Under the pieces are notes generated by a model, which was given only the letters and a program-made list of their open reading frames with translations, was not told where the DNA came from and did no database searches. A stretch of DNA of 64,000 bases from an uncultured Bacteroidales bacterium. Lineage in GTDB: Bacteria; Bacteroidota; Bacteroidia; Bacteroidales; UBA3824. Made by a program: the position numbers and the translations under genes. Numbering within the stretch: the stretch's first letter is position 1; every line of letters begins with the position of its first letter. Positions 7,611 through 15,500 of the stretch are shown here, in pieces. The stretch spans positions 1-64,000 of the forward strand of contig CAJOJG010000007.1 in assembly GCA_905234655.1 (NCBI GenBank). The letters run 5' to 3'.

Positions 7611-8630
7611 ATGAAAAAAATATTAGTTACAGGCGGCACTGGCTTTATCGGAAGCCACACTACCGTGGAACTCCAGCAGAAAGGCTACGAGGTCTTCATC
7701 GTCGACGACCTGAGCAACTCGTCCGAATCCGTAGTGGACAACATCGCCAAAATCACCGGCATAAAGCCGCATTTTGGAAAGGTGGACGTCTCGGACAAAA
7801 AACAACTTTTCGACTTCCTTGCCCAAAATCCGGGCATCGAGTCGGTAATCCATTTCGCGGCAAGCAAGGCCGTCGGCGAGTCCGTGCAGCTGCCACTTAA
7901 ATACTACCGCAACAACCTCAACGGCGTCATTAATGTCCTCGAGGCGATGAAGGAGTTCAAAATCAAGAACTTGGTCTTCTCGTCTTCATGCACGGTCTAC
8001 GGACAGCCCGAGCATCTTCCCGTGACAGAGAACTCGCCAATCCAGCCCGCGCTCTCGCCATACGGTAACACCAAGCAAATCAACGAGGAAATCATACGCG
8101 ACTTCGTGAAGGTAAACCCCGACGTCCATTGCATCGCCTTGAGGTACTTCAACCCAATCGGCGCGCACCCCTCGTCGCTCATCGGCGAACTCCCTCTCGG
8201 CGTACCCGCCAACCTCATTCCGTTCATCACGCAGACCGCAGCAGGCATCCGCGAGTGCCTTAGCGTGTTCGGTGACGACTACGACACGCCCGACGGCACG
8301 GCTATCCGCGACTACATCGACATCATCGACCTCGCAAACGCCCACATCGCCGCCATTAACCGCATGGAGCAGGGCAGGCAGAAAGCCGGACTCGAGTTCT
8401 TCAACATCGGCACTGGCAACGGCCTCTCCGTCCTCCAGCTCATCAAGACTTTCGAGGAAGCCACAGGCGTTAAGCTCAACTACAAAATCGTCGGCCGCCG
8501 CGAAGGCGACATCGAGAAGGTCTGGGCGGACACCACGTATGCAAACCAGGAGCTCGGTTGGAAAGCCGTCGTCCCGCTCAAAGAAACACTCCTCAACGCA
8601 TGGAACTGGCAAAAGAAAATTAAAAATTGA
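7611..8630 (+). CDS. galE: UDP-glucose 4-epimerase
   Basis: A 339-residue short-chain dehydrogenase-type epimerase that interconverts UDP-glucose and UDP-galactose for surface polysaccharide and galactose metabolism. MKKILVTGGTGFIGSH carries the NAD-binding GxxGxxG at 8-14; SSSCTVYG and SPYGNTK supply the catalytic Ser/Thr and the Tyr-x3-Lys pair; the GREGD and DTTYANQELGW blocks of GalE are at the C-terminus. The ATG at 7611 was chosen because it lies downstream of the promoter at 7528-7559 and gives the usual length. It is followed by a TTGACAATTGACA-type repeat and then panC. Confidence 0.95.
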   Translation: MKKILVTGGTGFIGSHTTVELQQKGYEVFIVDDLSNSSESVVDNIAKITGIKPHFGKVDVSDKKQLFDFLAQNPGIESVIHFAASKAVGESVQLPLKYYRNNLNGVINVLEAMKEFKIKNLVFSSSCTVYGQPEHLPVTENSPIQPALSPYGNTKQINEEIIRDFVKVNPDVHCIALRYFNPIGAHPSSLIGELPLGVPANLIPFITQTAAGIRECLSVFGDDYDTPDGTAIRDYIDIIDLANAHIAAINRMEQGRQKAGLEFFNIGTGNGLSVLQLIKTFEEATGVKLNYKIVGRREGDIEKVWADTTYANQELGWKAVVPLKETLLNAWNWQKKIKN

Positions 8631-8631
8631 A

Positions 8632-8667
8632 GTCAATTGTCAACTGTCAATTGTCAACTGTCAATTA
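8632..8667. repeat. GTCAATTGTCAACT word array
   Basis: Two and a half copies of GTCAATTGTCAACT fill the gap between galE and panC. The same word, on both strands, makes up the array at 38263-38364. Confidence 0.8.
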
Positions 8668-8680
8668 AACAAAAAAAGTC

Positions 8681-9526
8681 ATGGAAATATTCTACGAAAT
8701 AAAGCCACTGAAAAAGCGTCTTGAGACGCTGCGCAAACAGGGCAAGAAGATTGGTTTTGTAGCCACGATGGGCGCGCTCCACGACGGACACGCATCGCTC
8801 GTCGAGGCCTCTAACCGCGACAACGACATCACTGTAGTAAGCGTGTTCGTCAACCCGACCCAGTTCAACAACCCCGACGACCTCGCAAAGTACCCCCGCG
8901 ACCTCCAGTCGGACGTGAAAGTCCTGGAGGAGAACGAGGCGGACATCCTCTTCGCGCCCTCGGTGCCGGAGATGTACCCCACGGAGGACACACGGCAGTT
9001 CGAACTCGGCTCGGTCGCCGAAGTCATGGAAGGCAAATACCGCCCGGGACACTTCAACGGCGTATGCCAGGTAGTCAGCAAACTCTTCTCAATCATCGAG
9101 CCGGACAATGCCTATTTCGGTCAGAAGGACTACCAGCAGATTGCTGTTATCCGAGAGATGGTGCGCAGGTACATGCCCGACTTCAAGGGCAAAATCGTCT
9201 CCTGCCCGATTAAGCGCGAAGCAGACGGCCTCGCACTCTCAAGCCGCAACCTCCTTCTCTCGCCCGAGCAGAGGACTTCCGCGCTCCTGATTTCAAGGAC
9301 GCTGTTCAAGGCTAAGGAAATGAGCGACGGCGGAGCCACACAGTCCGAGCTGACAAACTTCATCAAGAAGTCAATCGCCACGGACGCAAACCTCTGCCTC
9401 GAATATGTGGAAATCGCAGACCGCGACACACTCCAACCTATAACCGCCGACCGTCCCGTCAACGCTGTGATTTGCATTACTGTATACGATGGCAAGGTTA
9501 GGCTTATAGACAACATCCTACTTTAA
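8681..9526 (+). CDS. panC: Pantothenate synthetase
   Basis: A 281-residue enzyme that condenses pantoate and beta-alanine with ATP to make pantothenate, precursor of CoA and of the ACP phosphopantetheine arm. TMGALHDGH is the HIGH-type nucleotide motif, VSVFVNPTQFN and YFGQKDYQQ line the pantoate and ATP sites, and ALSSRN is the KMSKS-like end of the site. Full length for the family. panD, which supplies beta-alanine, starts 3 bp after its stop, so the two are translated from one message. Confidence 0.96.
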   Translation: MEIFYEIKPLKKRLETLRKQGKKIGFVATMGALHDGHASLVEASNRDNDITVVSVFVNPTQFNNPDDLAKYPRDLQSDVKVLEENEADILFAPSVPEMYPTEDTRQFELGSVAEVMEGKYRPGHFNGVCQVVSKLFSIIEPDNAYFGQKDYQQIAVIREMVRRYMPDFKGKIVSCPIKREADGLALSSRNLLLSPEQRTSALLISRTLFKAKEMSDGGATQSELTNFIKKSIATDANLCLEYVEIADRDTLQPITADRPVNAVICITVYDGKVRLIDNILL

Positions 9527-9529
9527 GAG

Positions 9530-9880
9530 ATGAACATAGAGATACTTAAATCTAAAATCCACCGGGTGACTGTCACCGAGGCCAACTTGGACTACATCGG
9601 TTCGATAACAATCGATGTAGCCCTCATGGAGGCCGCCAACATCATCCCGAACGAGAAAGTGCAGGTGGTCAATGTCAACAATGGCGAGCGGCTCGATACG
9701 TATGCTATAAAGGGCGAGCGTGGCTCGGGCTGCATCTGCCTTAACGGCCCTGCCGCCCGAAAGGCCCTGCCCGGCGACATCGTCGTCATCATGTCATACG
9801 CCACGATGGACTTCGAGGAGGCCAAGTCCTTCACCCCGACAGTCATCTTCCCGGACACAAAAACAAACCAACTGACGTAA
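9530..9880 (+). CDS. panD: Aspartate 1-decarboxylase proenzyme
   Basis: A 116-residue pyruvoyl enzyme making beta-alanine from aspartate. The self-processing site Gly24-Ser25 is clear in [10 protein letters not shown], Tyr22 precedes it, and GAA-type NGPAAR (about residues 73-78) matches the active-site loop. Length and motifs are normal. It is placed directly behind panC, so substrate supply and use are co-expressed. Confidence 0.95.
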   Translation: MNIEILKSKIHRVTVTEANLDYIGSITIDVALMEAANIIPNEKVQVVNVNNGERLDTYAIKGERGSGCICLNGPAARKALPGDIVVIMSYATMDFEEAKSFTPTVIFPDTKTNQLT

Positions 9881-9976
9881 TTAATTTTTTTCAACGAAAA
9901 TATTTTTAATCACGGAAAACTCAGAATACACAGAATGACATGTGTTCAAAAAAACACGGTTATGTTTAAAGGAAAA

Positions 9977-10471
9977 ATGACAAGATTAGATAATATCAAG
10001 AACAAAATCTACGCCGCCGCGACGGACGACTACAAGCGCATGTTGGCGATATGGCGGTTCAAGGGCGAGAAGGTAGTCTTCACAAACGGATGCTTCGACA
10101 TAATCCACAGAGGCCACGTAGAATACCTCGCCCAGGCCGCGCAGCACGGCACAAAATTAGTCGTCGGGCTTAACAGCGACTCGTCTGTCCGGCGGCTTAA
10201 AGGCGAGGCGCGCCCCGTCAACGACTGGCAAGCGCGCGCGGAAGTCCTGGCATCGATGCAGAACGTCGACATCGTGGTAGGCTTTGACGACGACACGCCA
10301 AAATCCCTCATAGAGGCCACGCGCCCCGACTTCCTCATTAAGGGCGGCGACTATAAAGCCGAAGACGTTGTCGGGTACGATTTCGTGAAATCCATCGGCG
10401 GCGAGACCGTCATAATCCCATTCGTGGACGGCTACTCGACGACAAACACCATTTCAAAGATGAATGAATAA
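9977..10471 (+). CDS. rfaE2: D-glycero-beta-D-manno-heptose 1-phosphate adenylyltransferase
   Basis: A 164-residue cytidylyltransferase-fold protein corresponding to the C-terminal half of HldE. FTNGCFDIIHRGHVEYL carries the HxGH nucleotide motif, GLNSDSSVRRLKG and the C-terminal YSTTNTISKM block are diagnostic. It transfers AMP to heptose-1-phosphate on the way to ADP-heptose for lipopolysaccharide core; the next enzyme, HldD, is at 34245-35222. The separate kinase half (HldA/RfaE1) is not in the window. Alternative in-frame ATGs at 9935 and 9962 exist; 9977 was chosen for the AGGAAAA just upstream and for alignment with the family start. Confidence 0.9.
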   Translation: MTRLDNIKNKIYAAATDDYKRMLAIWRFKGEKVVFTNGCFDIIHRGHVEYLAQAAQHGTKLVVGLNSDSSVRRLKGEARPVNDWQARAEVLASMQNVDIVVGFDDDTPKSLIEATRPDFLIKGGDYKAEDVVGYDFVKSIGGETVIIPFVDGYSTTNTISKMNE

Positions 10472-10526
10472 AAAAAAACGAATAAATGCCCCGGGTGTTA
10501 TCCCGTTTCATTTATTCGTTTTTTTT
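10471..10526. terminator. Bidirectional terminator between rfaE2 and the outer-membrane barrel gene
   Basis: AACGAATAAATG (10478-10489) pairs with CATTTATTCGTT (10509-10520), flanked by A8 and T8 runs, so it can end transcription from both convergent genes. Confidence 0.85.
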
Positions 10527-10545
10527 AAAGTCTTTAGTTCTTGTC

Positions 10546-11454
10546 TTAGAATCTGAATCCAAGCTTCAGCATCGGGCTGGCGAAAAATCTGTGGTCGTAG
10601 TTGACCGCTTGGTAGACCGTCCCGCCTTTCGGTATAACTTGGAGGAGATTGTACCTGTAGCTGTATGGCTCAAATTCAAGTCCTAAGAGCAATCCCTTAG
10701 TCAGTGAGTAGTTGACACCGGCGATTATCGAACCCGTGATGCAGTGTACCTGTCCTGCGCCCGAGCGCGGGAAGTAGAGGACTTCATCCTCGGCTGTCGG
10801 GTCGTCGTTCACTAAGTACGCATAATCCTTGTCGGTGTAAGGTGTCGTTACAGTAATTTGGCCGTGTTGGTATCCGGCACGTATTCCGCCGAAAAGGTCT
10901 ACCTTCTCATTGGAAACTATGAAGTGGTAGTTTGAGCCGGCGGACACTACCCAGTTGTTCTTGAGCCGGCCCTCTATCCACTTCGAGCCCTGTATTGTCA
11001 TTCCGCTGATATCCTCGTCCTCTACGTAGTTCTTCTTTGGCGTGGAGCGCAGGTCCATCCCGAAAGAGAGGTTGACGTCCAAGCCGTCGGCTATGTAGTA
11101 GGCGAATGAAATCCCCGCCATGTTCACTATGCTGCCTTCGCCAAGATTGTTCAGGTCGATGTAGAAGCCCGGGTCGACAGATTGTGTGACTGAGCCTGGC
11201 AGTCCGACATGGGATGCGCCGTAGTCCGGCACTACGTAGTTCAAATCCTGATTGAAAAGCCCAGCATTGCCCAAGAGCAGGGTGATTTGGAACTTGTTGT
11301 TGGTGTTGAGGGTCATGCCGGAGAGGAATCCGCCTCCCGAAGAGACAACTTCTTCCTCCTCCGTCACTTCCTCGTCTTCAACATCCGCGTCCTGTGCGAA
11401 AGCGCCGCCGCAGAATGACATCAGAGCCGCAAACATTACTATTTTCTTAGTCAT
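10546..11454 (-). CDS. Outer-membrane beta-barrel protein
   Basis: A 302-residue exported protein. Residues 1-20 are a signal peptide ending AFA-Q; an acidic stretch (about 21-40) is followed by alternating amphipathic strands, and the chain ends LGFRF with the terminal Phe recognised by the BAM machinery. It is 28 bp downstream of the gene for a long coiled-coil lipoprotein on the same strand, so the two probably form one operon. The pair recalls the layout of the Bacteroides thetaiotaomicron S-layer pair (BT1927 with barrel BT1926), but homology cannot be checked here. A role as anchor or porin is an inference. Confidence 0.65.
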   Translation of the reverse strand: MTKKIVMFAALMSFCGGAFAQDADVEDEEVTEEEEVVSSGGGFLSGMTLNTNNKFQITLLLGNAGLFNQDLNYVVPDYGASHVGLPGSVTQSVDPGFYIDLNNLGEGSIVNMAGISFAYYIADGLDVNLSFGMDLRSTPKKNYVEDEDISGMTIQGSKWIEGRLKNNWVVSAGSNYHFIVSNEKVDLFGGIRAGYQHGQITVTTPYTDKDYAYLVNDDPTAEDEVLYFPRSGAGQVHCITGSIIAGVNYSLTKGLLLGLEFEPYSYRYNLLQVIPKGGTVYQAVNYDHRFFASPMLKLGFRF

Positions 11455-11482
11455 AATTTACGTTCTGTTTTTAGGGTGATTA

Positions 11483-13423
11483 CTACTTGGAGCTGGTGCC
11501 GTAAGCGGCCTTAAGAAGGTTATACTCTTCTTCAGCTTCCTTAGCAGCCTCTTCAGCAACAGCAAGATTTTCTTGTGCGGCTACAATTGCATCGTCTTGA
11601 TCGTAGTTTCCTGCCTGAAAGTCCTCAAGTTGTTTCTGCGCTTTTTCAAGTTGTTTCTGCGCATCAGCAATCTGTTTGTCAAAAAATTCGATTATTACTG
11701 ATGAAACTTCGTTGTAATTGTTAGGTCGTAGATAATTGTCAGAATTAGATTCATAATAGTAGAACGCATATTCAAGTGAATTTCTCATAGTTGAGGCATT
11801 TGAATACTCCGAATCTACACTACGATATTCTTGATATTTTTCTTGATACGCATTATATGCATTTTTAACTTCTGCTGAGTTTTCGGCAAGAGCTTTTTCG
11901 GTTTCTTTTTGTTTCTTGGTAGTTTCATAATCCTCCACCATGGCATCAATGATTTCTATTGCAGCCTTCGCAGATTCATATGCAGTGAAGTTCACGTCCT
12001 TTTGAAGTTTTGATATTTCTAATAGCTTCATACGACCGTAGTACCCGAGTGTTCCATTGTCGAGAACATCTGATTCAGATGCACCTTTTTGGATGGCATA
12101 CTCGACAACATTATCGAATATATCCTTATTGCACAATTCAGCTACAGTTAGACCATAATTCAAATGGTAACTATATTCACCTGCCTCGATTTTACCATCA
12201 CCATTCGAGTCGGATTCTGTATATTCTCCAAACAACTCCAACGTCGCATTCTCTAAGTCTTCTTGGAGTTTGCTGAGTTTTGTGGCACTAGTATTACTGA
12301 GGAAAGCGTCAACTGCGTTTTCCCATGTCTCTTTCAAATCTTTTACCTTTTCGGTAAGTTCTGTCAGAGTTTTATCATTCAGTTCATTAATCTTGTTTGT
12401 ATAGGCTTCTGAATTGTGCTTAAGAGGATCTACATAGGCGGCAAATGCTGTGCGTAAATCAATTGTTTCATTTTTGATATTTCCGCGAGCAATGGGGGTA
12501 CGTGCCACAAATTTCTTGTTTGCGGCATCATATACGAAATTACCAATGTTCCCCTTCTGTTCAATTAATGCATTCAAATCTTCATTCGGAGACTCTACTT
12601 CCACATAGATACGCTCATTAGCATACGCTGTCCCATCATCTATTGAATTACATATGTTCTCGTATGCACTCCAAAGGGTATTCATTTCGATTTGGATCAA
12701 CGACCTCTTTGTGTTAGCAGAATTTTCTTGCTCCTTATATTCTTCATATTTGGCAGCGATGGTAGCATAGTCGTTACTTTTGACAGTTTCTTCGAAATCC
12801 TCTTTATTTTTTTGTTTCTGTTTGAGGATTGATTGTTTGGTGTCAATGTCAGCTTGGAAATCTTCCTCTTTAGAAGATTTTGCAATAGCATCTGAGAGTT
12901 CCTTTTGAGCATCGGCAACATCCTTTTGCTTCCTTGTCCAGTTGTTTAGAGCAACTTTCAACTCGTCATTTACTCCATTGGTTTGCAGTTTTGCGAGCTC
13001 AACATTAGTGGTCAACTCAAGCTTCGCAAGTTCCTGTTTTTTTTGTGCCACCGACATCTCATACTGTTGATTGAGTTGTTCCAATTGAAGCTTTGTATTG
13101 ACCTCCGCTGTCGCTTTATCTGCTTCATATTGAGCCTGCTCCTTTGCGTTTTGCAATTCTTGAAGGGCGTTGAGGAGTTCTTGTTCCTTGGCTTTTGCGG
13201 TTTCCGAAGCTGCTTGAGCCTCTTTCACTTTAGCCTCCGCAGCTTCTTTTGTTGCCTCCGCCTGAGTCTTCTCCGCCTCGGCCTTCACCTCCTCGGCCTT
13301 AGCCTGCCGGAGCTGAGTGATGCTCTCCGGCTCGTCGGTCTCCACGCAGCTGCTCAGCGAGGTCGCTGCACCGAGTGTCGCCACAAGTGCGAGCGCGTGG
13401 AACAGAATTCGTTTCTTCTTCAT
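11483..13423 (-). CDS. Long coiled-coil surface lipoprotein with an EF-hand-like loop
   Basis: A 646-residue protein. The signal peptide ends in a lipobox (LSSC, Cys26). Residues about 35-240 are an Ala/Glu/Lys/Gln-rich coiled coil, with further helical coils at about 340-400 and 480-640 separated by a more globular part (about 250-330). DSNGDGKIEAGE at 405-416 matches the 12-residue calcium loop of EF hands at every liganding position (1, 3, 5, 12). The protein is probably tethered to the outer membrane and extended. It precedes the barrel gene at 10546 in the same operon. S-layer or surface-fibre function is plausible from layout only; no catalytic motif is visible. Confidence 0.65.
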   Translation of the reverse strand: MKKKRILFHALALVATLGAATSLSSCVETDEPESITQLRQAKAEEVKAEAEKTQAEATKEAAEAKVKEAQAASETAKAKEQELLNALQELQNAKEQAQYEADKATAEVNTKLQLEQLNQQYEMSVAQKKQELAKLELTTNVELAKLQTNGVNDELKVALNNWTRKQKDVADAQKELSDAIAKSSKEEDFQADIDTKQSILKQKQKNKEDFEETVKSNDYATIAAKYEEYKEQENSANTKRSLIQIEMNTLWSAYENICNSIDDGTAYANERIYVEVESPNEDLNALIEQKGNIGNFVYDAANKKFVARTPIARGNIKNETIDLRTAFAAYVDPLKHNSEAYTNKINELNDKTLTELTEKVKDLKETWENAVDAFLSNTSATKLSKLQEDLENATLELFGEYTESDSNGDGKIEAGEYSYHLNYGLTVAELCNKDIFDNVVEYAIQKGASESDVLDNGTLGYYGRMKLLEISKLQKDVNFTAYESAKAAIEIIDAMVEDYETTKKQKETEKALAENSAEVKNAYNAYQEKYQEYRSVDSEYSNASTMRNSLEYAFYYYESNSDNYLRPNNYNEVSSVIIEFFDKQIADAQKQLEKAQKQLEDFQAGNYDQDDAIVAAQENLAVAEEAAKEAEEEYNLLKAAYGTSSK

Positions 13424-13523
13424 AGTCGATAAGAAATTTGGTTTAACAGTTTATTATTTATTATACATTATTTTTAACGGTTGTTTGCAAATGATATATC
13501 AACAAACATGCCAATTCAGATAA

Positions 13524-13965
13524 AAAAGTTGGCAAAAGAAGAAAAAAATCAAACAGAAGTTTACAAGAGTGGCGTTTAGAACATGGCAGCGATACTTCTG
13601 ACAACGATTTCATCAAAATACTTCTCCTTTATGGATCCCAGTTTGCGGAGGATGGTTGTTTCGACATCTACTGCTAACAATTGGCACTTCACATAACTCT
13701 GCTTGGACATTCTCTTTGATGGTACTTCATAGGTATTTTGCAAATGCTTTTGATGCTAAAATTTTTGAACCATACACGAACTCTTCAATTTCGCGTTTGT
13801 GTTCTTTACTTTCGTCCGAAACTGCGTTTGCGCCGAACTCCCCTTCGTCTTCCTCCGCCTCCACGGAGCATTTTTGGAACAACCCTGTTACGGCACAAAA
13901 TTACAAAAAAAAATATGAGACAAAAAAATGTAAAAAATCACACCTGCATATCGGATAAAAATAGT
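13524..13965. other. Non-coding stretch with a degraded gene fragment
   Basis: The 583 bp between the lipoprotein gene and the toxin-antitoxin pair contain one minus-strand coding remnant (13576-13890, listed separately), an inverted repeat TGCCAA/TTGGCA near 13509-13534, and the promoter of the toxin-antitoxin pair. I see no RNA gene or intact frame. Confidence 0.4.
13576..13890 (-). pseudogene. Remnant of an unidentified gene with a frameshift
   Basis: Reading the minus strand from about 13890 gives EHKREIEEFVYGSKILASKA and then, after a shift of frame near 13735, YEVPSKRMSKQSYVKCQLLA continuing to IVVRSIAAMF and a stop at 13576-13578. The residue composition is protein-like in both segments but no start is seen, and the plus-strand reading of the same DNA is not convincing. 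I do not recognise the family. It could be debris left by the insertion of the neighbouring toxin-antitoxin pair. Confidence 0.3.
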
Positions 13966-13973
13966 TACCTTTG
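13966..13973 (+). promoter_or_regulatory. -7 element TACCTTTG of the toxin-antitoxin operon
   Basis: TACCTTTG matches TAnnTTTG; transcription would start near 13980, about 28 nt before the antitoxin ATG. No TTTG is found at the expected upstream spacing, as is common for autorepressed promoters. Confidence 0.5.
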
Positions 13974-14007
13974 CAGAAGATAAAGTTATAACAAAACACT
14001 CAACGAT

Positions 14008-14292
14008 ATGAACGCAACAAGCACAGTACAACCGATGGCTTTCGACACGGTGTCGTTGGACATACCCAAGGCGGACATCACCTTCTTCAAGACATTGGCA
14101 AAGAAGATGGGCTGGAAAATCAACAAGAAAGCGCAACCAGCAAAACCGCAGAAAAAAAGCCTCTACGACCCCGAATCCGGCTGCTACCTCAATGACGAGA
14201 CAATGAAAGTCATCGAAGATGCCGAAAATGGGATTGGACTCGAATTTATGGGGTCCGTGGAAGAATTTAAAGAATGGGCTAAAAATCTGTAG
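14008..14292 (+). CDS. Antitoxin of a RelE/YafQ-type pair
   Basis: A 94-residue small protein preceding and nearly touching a YafQ-like toxin gene (4 bp between stop and start). The N-terminus (FDTVSLDIPKADITFFKTLA) looks like a strand followed by a helix, as in ribbon-helix-helix or Phd-type DNA-binding antitoxins. The middle is Lys/Gln-rich, and the acidic C-terminal helix (MKVIEDAENGIGLEFMGSVE) would wrap the toxin. By analogy it neutralises the toxin and represses the operon. The exact antitoxin family is not certain. Confidence 0.75.
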   Translation: MNATSTVQPMAFDTVSLDIPKADITFFKTLAKKMGWKINKKAQPAKPQKKSLYDPESGCYLNDETMKVIEDAENGIGLEFMGSVEEFKEWAKNL

Positions 14293-14296
14293 TATA

Positions 14297-14581
14297 ATGG
14301 CGAAGTACCAAGTAACATCGACAAGCCAATTCAAAAAGGATTTGAAAGTGGCGAAAAAGAGAGGACTGGATTTAGACGAATTGTTTCAGATTGTTGACTA
14401 TTTGGCAGACGACATCCCGCTCCCACCCAACAACCACAACCATCAGTTAGTTGGAGATTACAAAGGCAGTTGGGAATGTCATATCAATCCCGACTGGCTG
14501 CTGATTTACTCGAAAGACAAGCAAATCAAAATCATCACGCTGAAAAGAACCGGCACACATTCCGACTTGTTCAAGAAGTAG
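14297..14581 (+). CDS. YafQ-type mRNA interferase toxin
   Basis: A 94-residue RelE-superfamily ribosome-dependent mRNase. The residues known to matter in YafQ are present: His in NHQLVGDYKG, His in ECHINPDW with the adjacent Asp and Trp, and the terminal GTHSDLF. The N-terminal YQVTSTSQFKKDLKVAKKRG is the usual basic start. It would cleave mRNA in the ribosomal A site and slow growth when the antitoxin is lost. The ATG at 14297 gives the family length; the frame is open further upstream only inside the antitoxin gene. Confidence 0.9.
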   Translation: MAKYQVTSTSQFKKDLKVAKKRGLDLDELFQIVDYLADDIPLPPNNHNHQLVGDYKGSWECHINPDWLLIYSKDKQIKIITLKRTGTHSDLFKK

Positions 14582-14599
14582 CGGCAAGTTACAGGCAAG

Positions 14600-15142
14600 T
14601 TAAATCTCATTAAACTCATCCTCGACATAGTGCACACCGCCACGGATTCGCTCATAGACTGTGAAGAAGTATGGGTAGTCATTCTTCTCGTCAGCCTCGA
14701 ACTCGTCGGAAACCGAATTGATGCGCCAGTGGTCGATGTCGATTTCGGGGAAGAAAGTGTCGGCATCCTCGAAGTGGTGGCGGATACAGGTGACATAAAG
14801 TTTGTCGGCGTGGTTAAAGAACTCCTTATAAATACTTGCGCCGCCGATGACGAACACACGCTCGCTGTTCTTGACAACCCTCAGTCCAAGCACCTCCTCC
14901 ACAGTCTCACACGTTATCGCGCCGTCGAGGACATAATTCTCATCGCGGCTGAGGACGATATTGACACGCTTTGGCAACGGGCCATTGGGCAGCGACTCGT
15001 AAGTCTTACGTCCCATGATGACCGGATAGCCCGAAGTCAACGCCTTAAAATTCTTCAAGTCGCCAGAAAGATGGCAGAGCAACTCGTTATTCCTGCCGAT
15101 GCCGTTGCGCTCGTCAACAGCCACTATCATGCAAAGTTCCAT
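14600..15142 (-). CDS. folA: Dihydrofolate reductase
   Basis: A 180-residue NADPH-dependent enzyme reducing dihydrofolate to tetrahydrofolate. CMIVAVDERNGIGRNNELLC at the N-terminus, VIMGRKTYESLPNGPLPKR (NADPH binding) and VFVIGGASIYKEF are the standard blocks, and the acidic residue that normally follows the first helix lies in LCHLSGDLKNF. Length is normal. thyA, the frequent partner, is not adjacent. It ends 18 bp from the toxin gene, convergently, with no obvious terminator between. Confidence 0.94.
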   Translation of the reverse strand: MELCMIVAVDERNGIGRNNELLCHLSGDLKNFKALTSGYPVIMGRKTYESLPNGPLPKRVNIVLSRDENYVLDGAITCETVEEVLGLRVVKNSERVFVIGGASIYKEFFNHADKLYVTCIRHHFEDADTFFPEIDIDHWRINSVSDEFEADEKNDYPYFFTVYERIRGGVHYVEDEFNEI

Positions 15143-15151
15143 TTCTCTTTA

Positions 15152-15297
15152 CGTCAATTTTTTTTTGCTTTAAACGTCAATTACCGTCAATTTACTCGTC
15201 AATTACCGTCAATTATATTCGGGATTCGCCATCGAACTTATCATCATTCCAAGAAATTGACGAACATTGACGAAAAAATTTACGGTAATTGACGTTC
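15152..15297. repeat. CGTCAATT word array bounded by 21-bp inverted repeats
   Basis: The divergent gap between folA and greA holds about six copies of CGTCAATT in direct and inverted orientation. Arms 15173-15193 and 15276-15296 are complementary with one mismatch around 82 bp. There is no coding frame inside. Confidence 0.8.
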
Positions 15298-15339
15298 AAA
15301 AAAAGTCGGCGCACAAAATTACAAAAATTTCGTTAAAAA

Positions 15340-15371
15340 TTTGCGTTTCCACAAAAAACATATTATCTTTG
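15340..15371 (+). promoter_or_regulatory. Promoter of greA
   Basis: TTTG (15340-15343), 20-bp spacer, TATCTTTG (15364-15371). Transcription should begin near 15378, about 120 nt upstream of the greA ATG, leaving a long leader that contains a terminator-like hairpin. Confidence 0.85.
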
Positions 15372-15383
15372 CAGCGAAATTTA

Positions 15384-15449
15384 ATGGCGAAACTATTGGA
15401 GAATCCGAATTACTATAATTTGGATTCTCTTTATTTTTCTGCCGTTTGA
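15384..15449 (+). CDS. Possible 21-residue leader peptide upstream of greA
   Basis: A short frame (ATG 15384, TGA 15447-15449) starts just after the predicted transcription start and runs through the leader hairpin. It would encode MAKLLENPNYYNLDSLYFSA plus V. Translation through it would open the hairpin, so it could couple ribosome movement to read-through, but the frame could also be a by-product of the hairpin sequence. No ribosome-binding evidence beyond an A-rich upstream stretch. Confidence 0.3.
   Translation: MAKLLENPNYYNLDSLYFSAV
15399..15440 (+). terminator. Terminator-like hairpin inside the greA leader
   Basis: Arms 15399-15411 and 15417-15429 pair over 13 bp with one G-U, around a 5-nt loop, and are followed by TTTATTTTTCT. 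It lies between the promoter and greA, so it would release a leader RNA of about 60 nt unless polymerase reads through. This is the arrangement of E. coli greA, whose leader yields the small RNA GraL. Confidence 0.65.
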
Positions 15450-15500
15450 AAACTACAACACACAAAAGTTTAACAACACACATTTAATTAAAACATCAAA

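Noticed and set aside
13656..13958. Plus-strand frame between the lipoprotein and the toxin-antitoxin pair
   Set aside because: Its composition is Ser/Phe/Leu-rich as expected for the antisense of a coding remnant; the minus-strand reading (13576-13890) is more protein-like.
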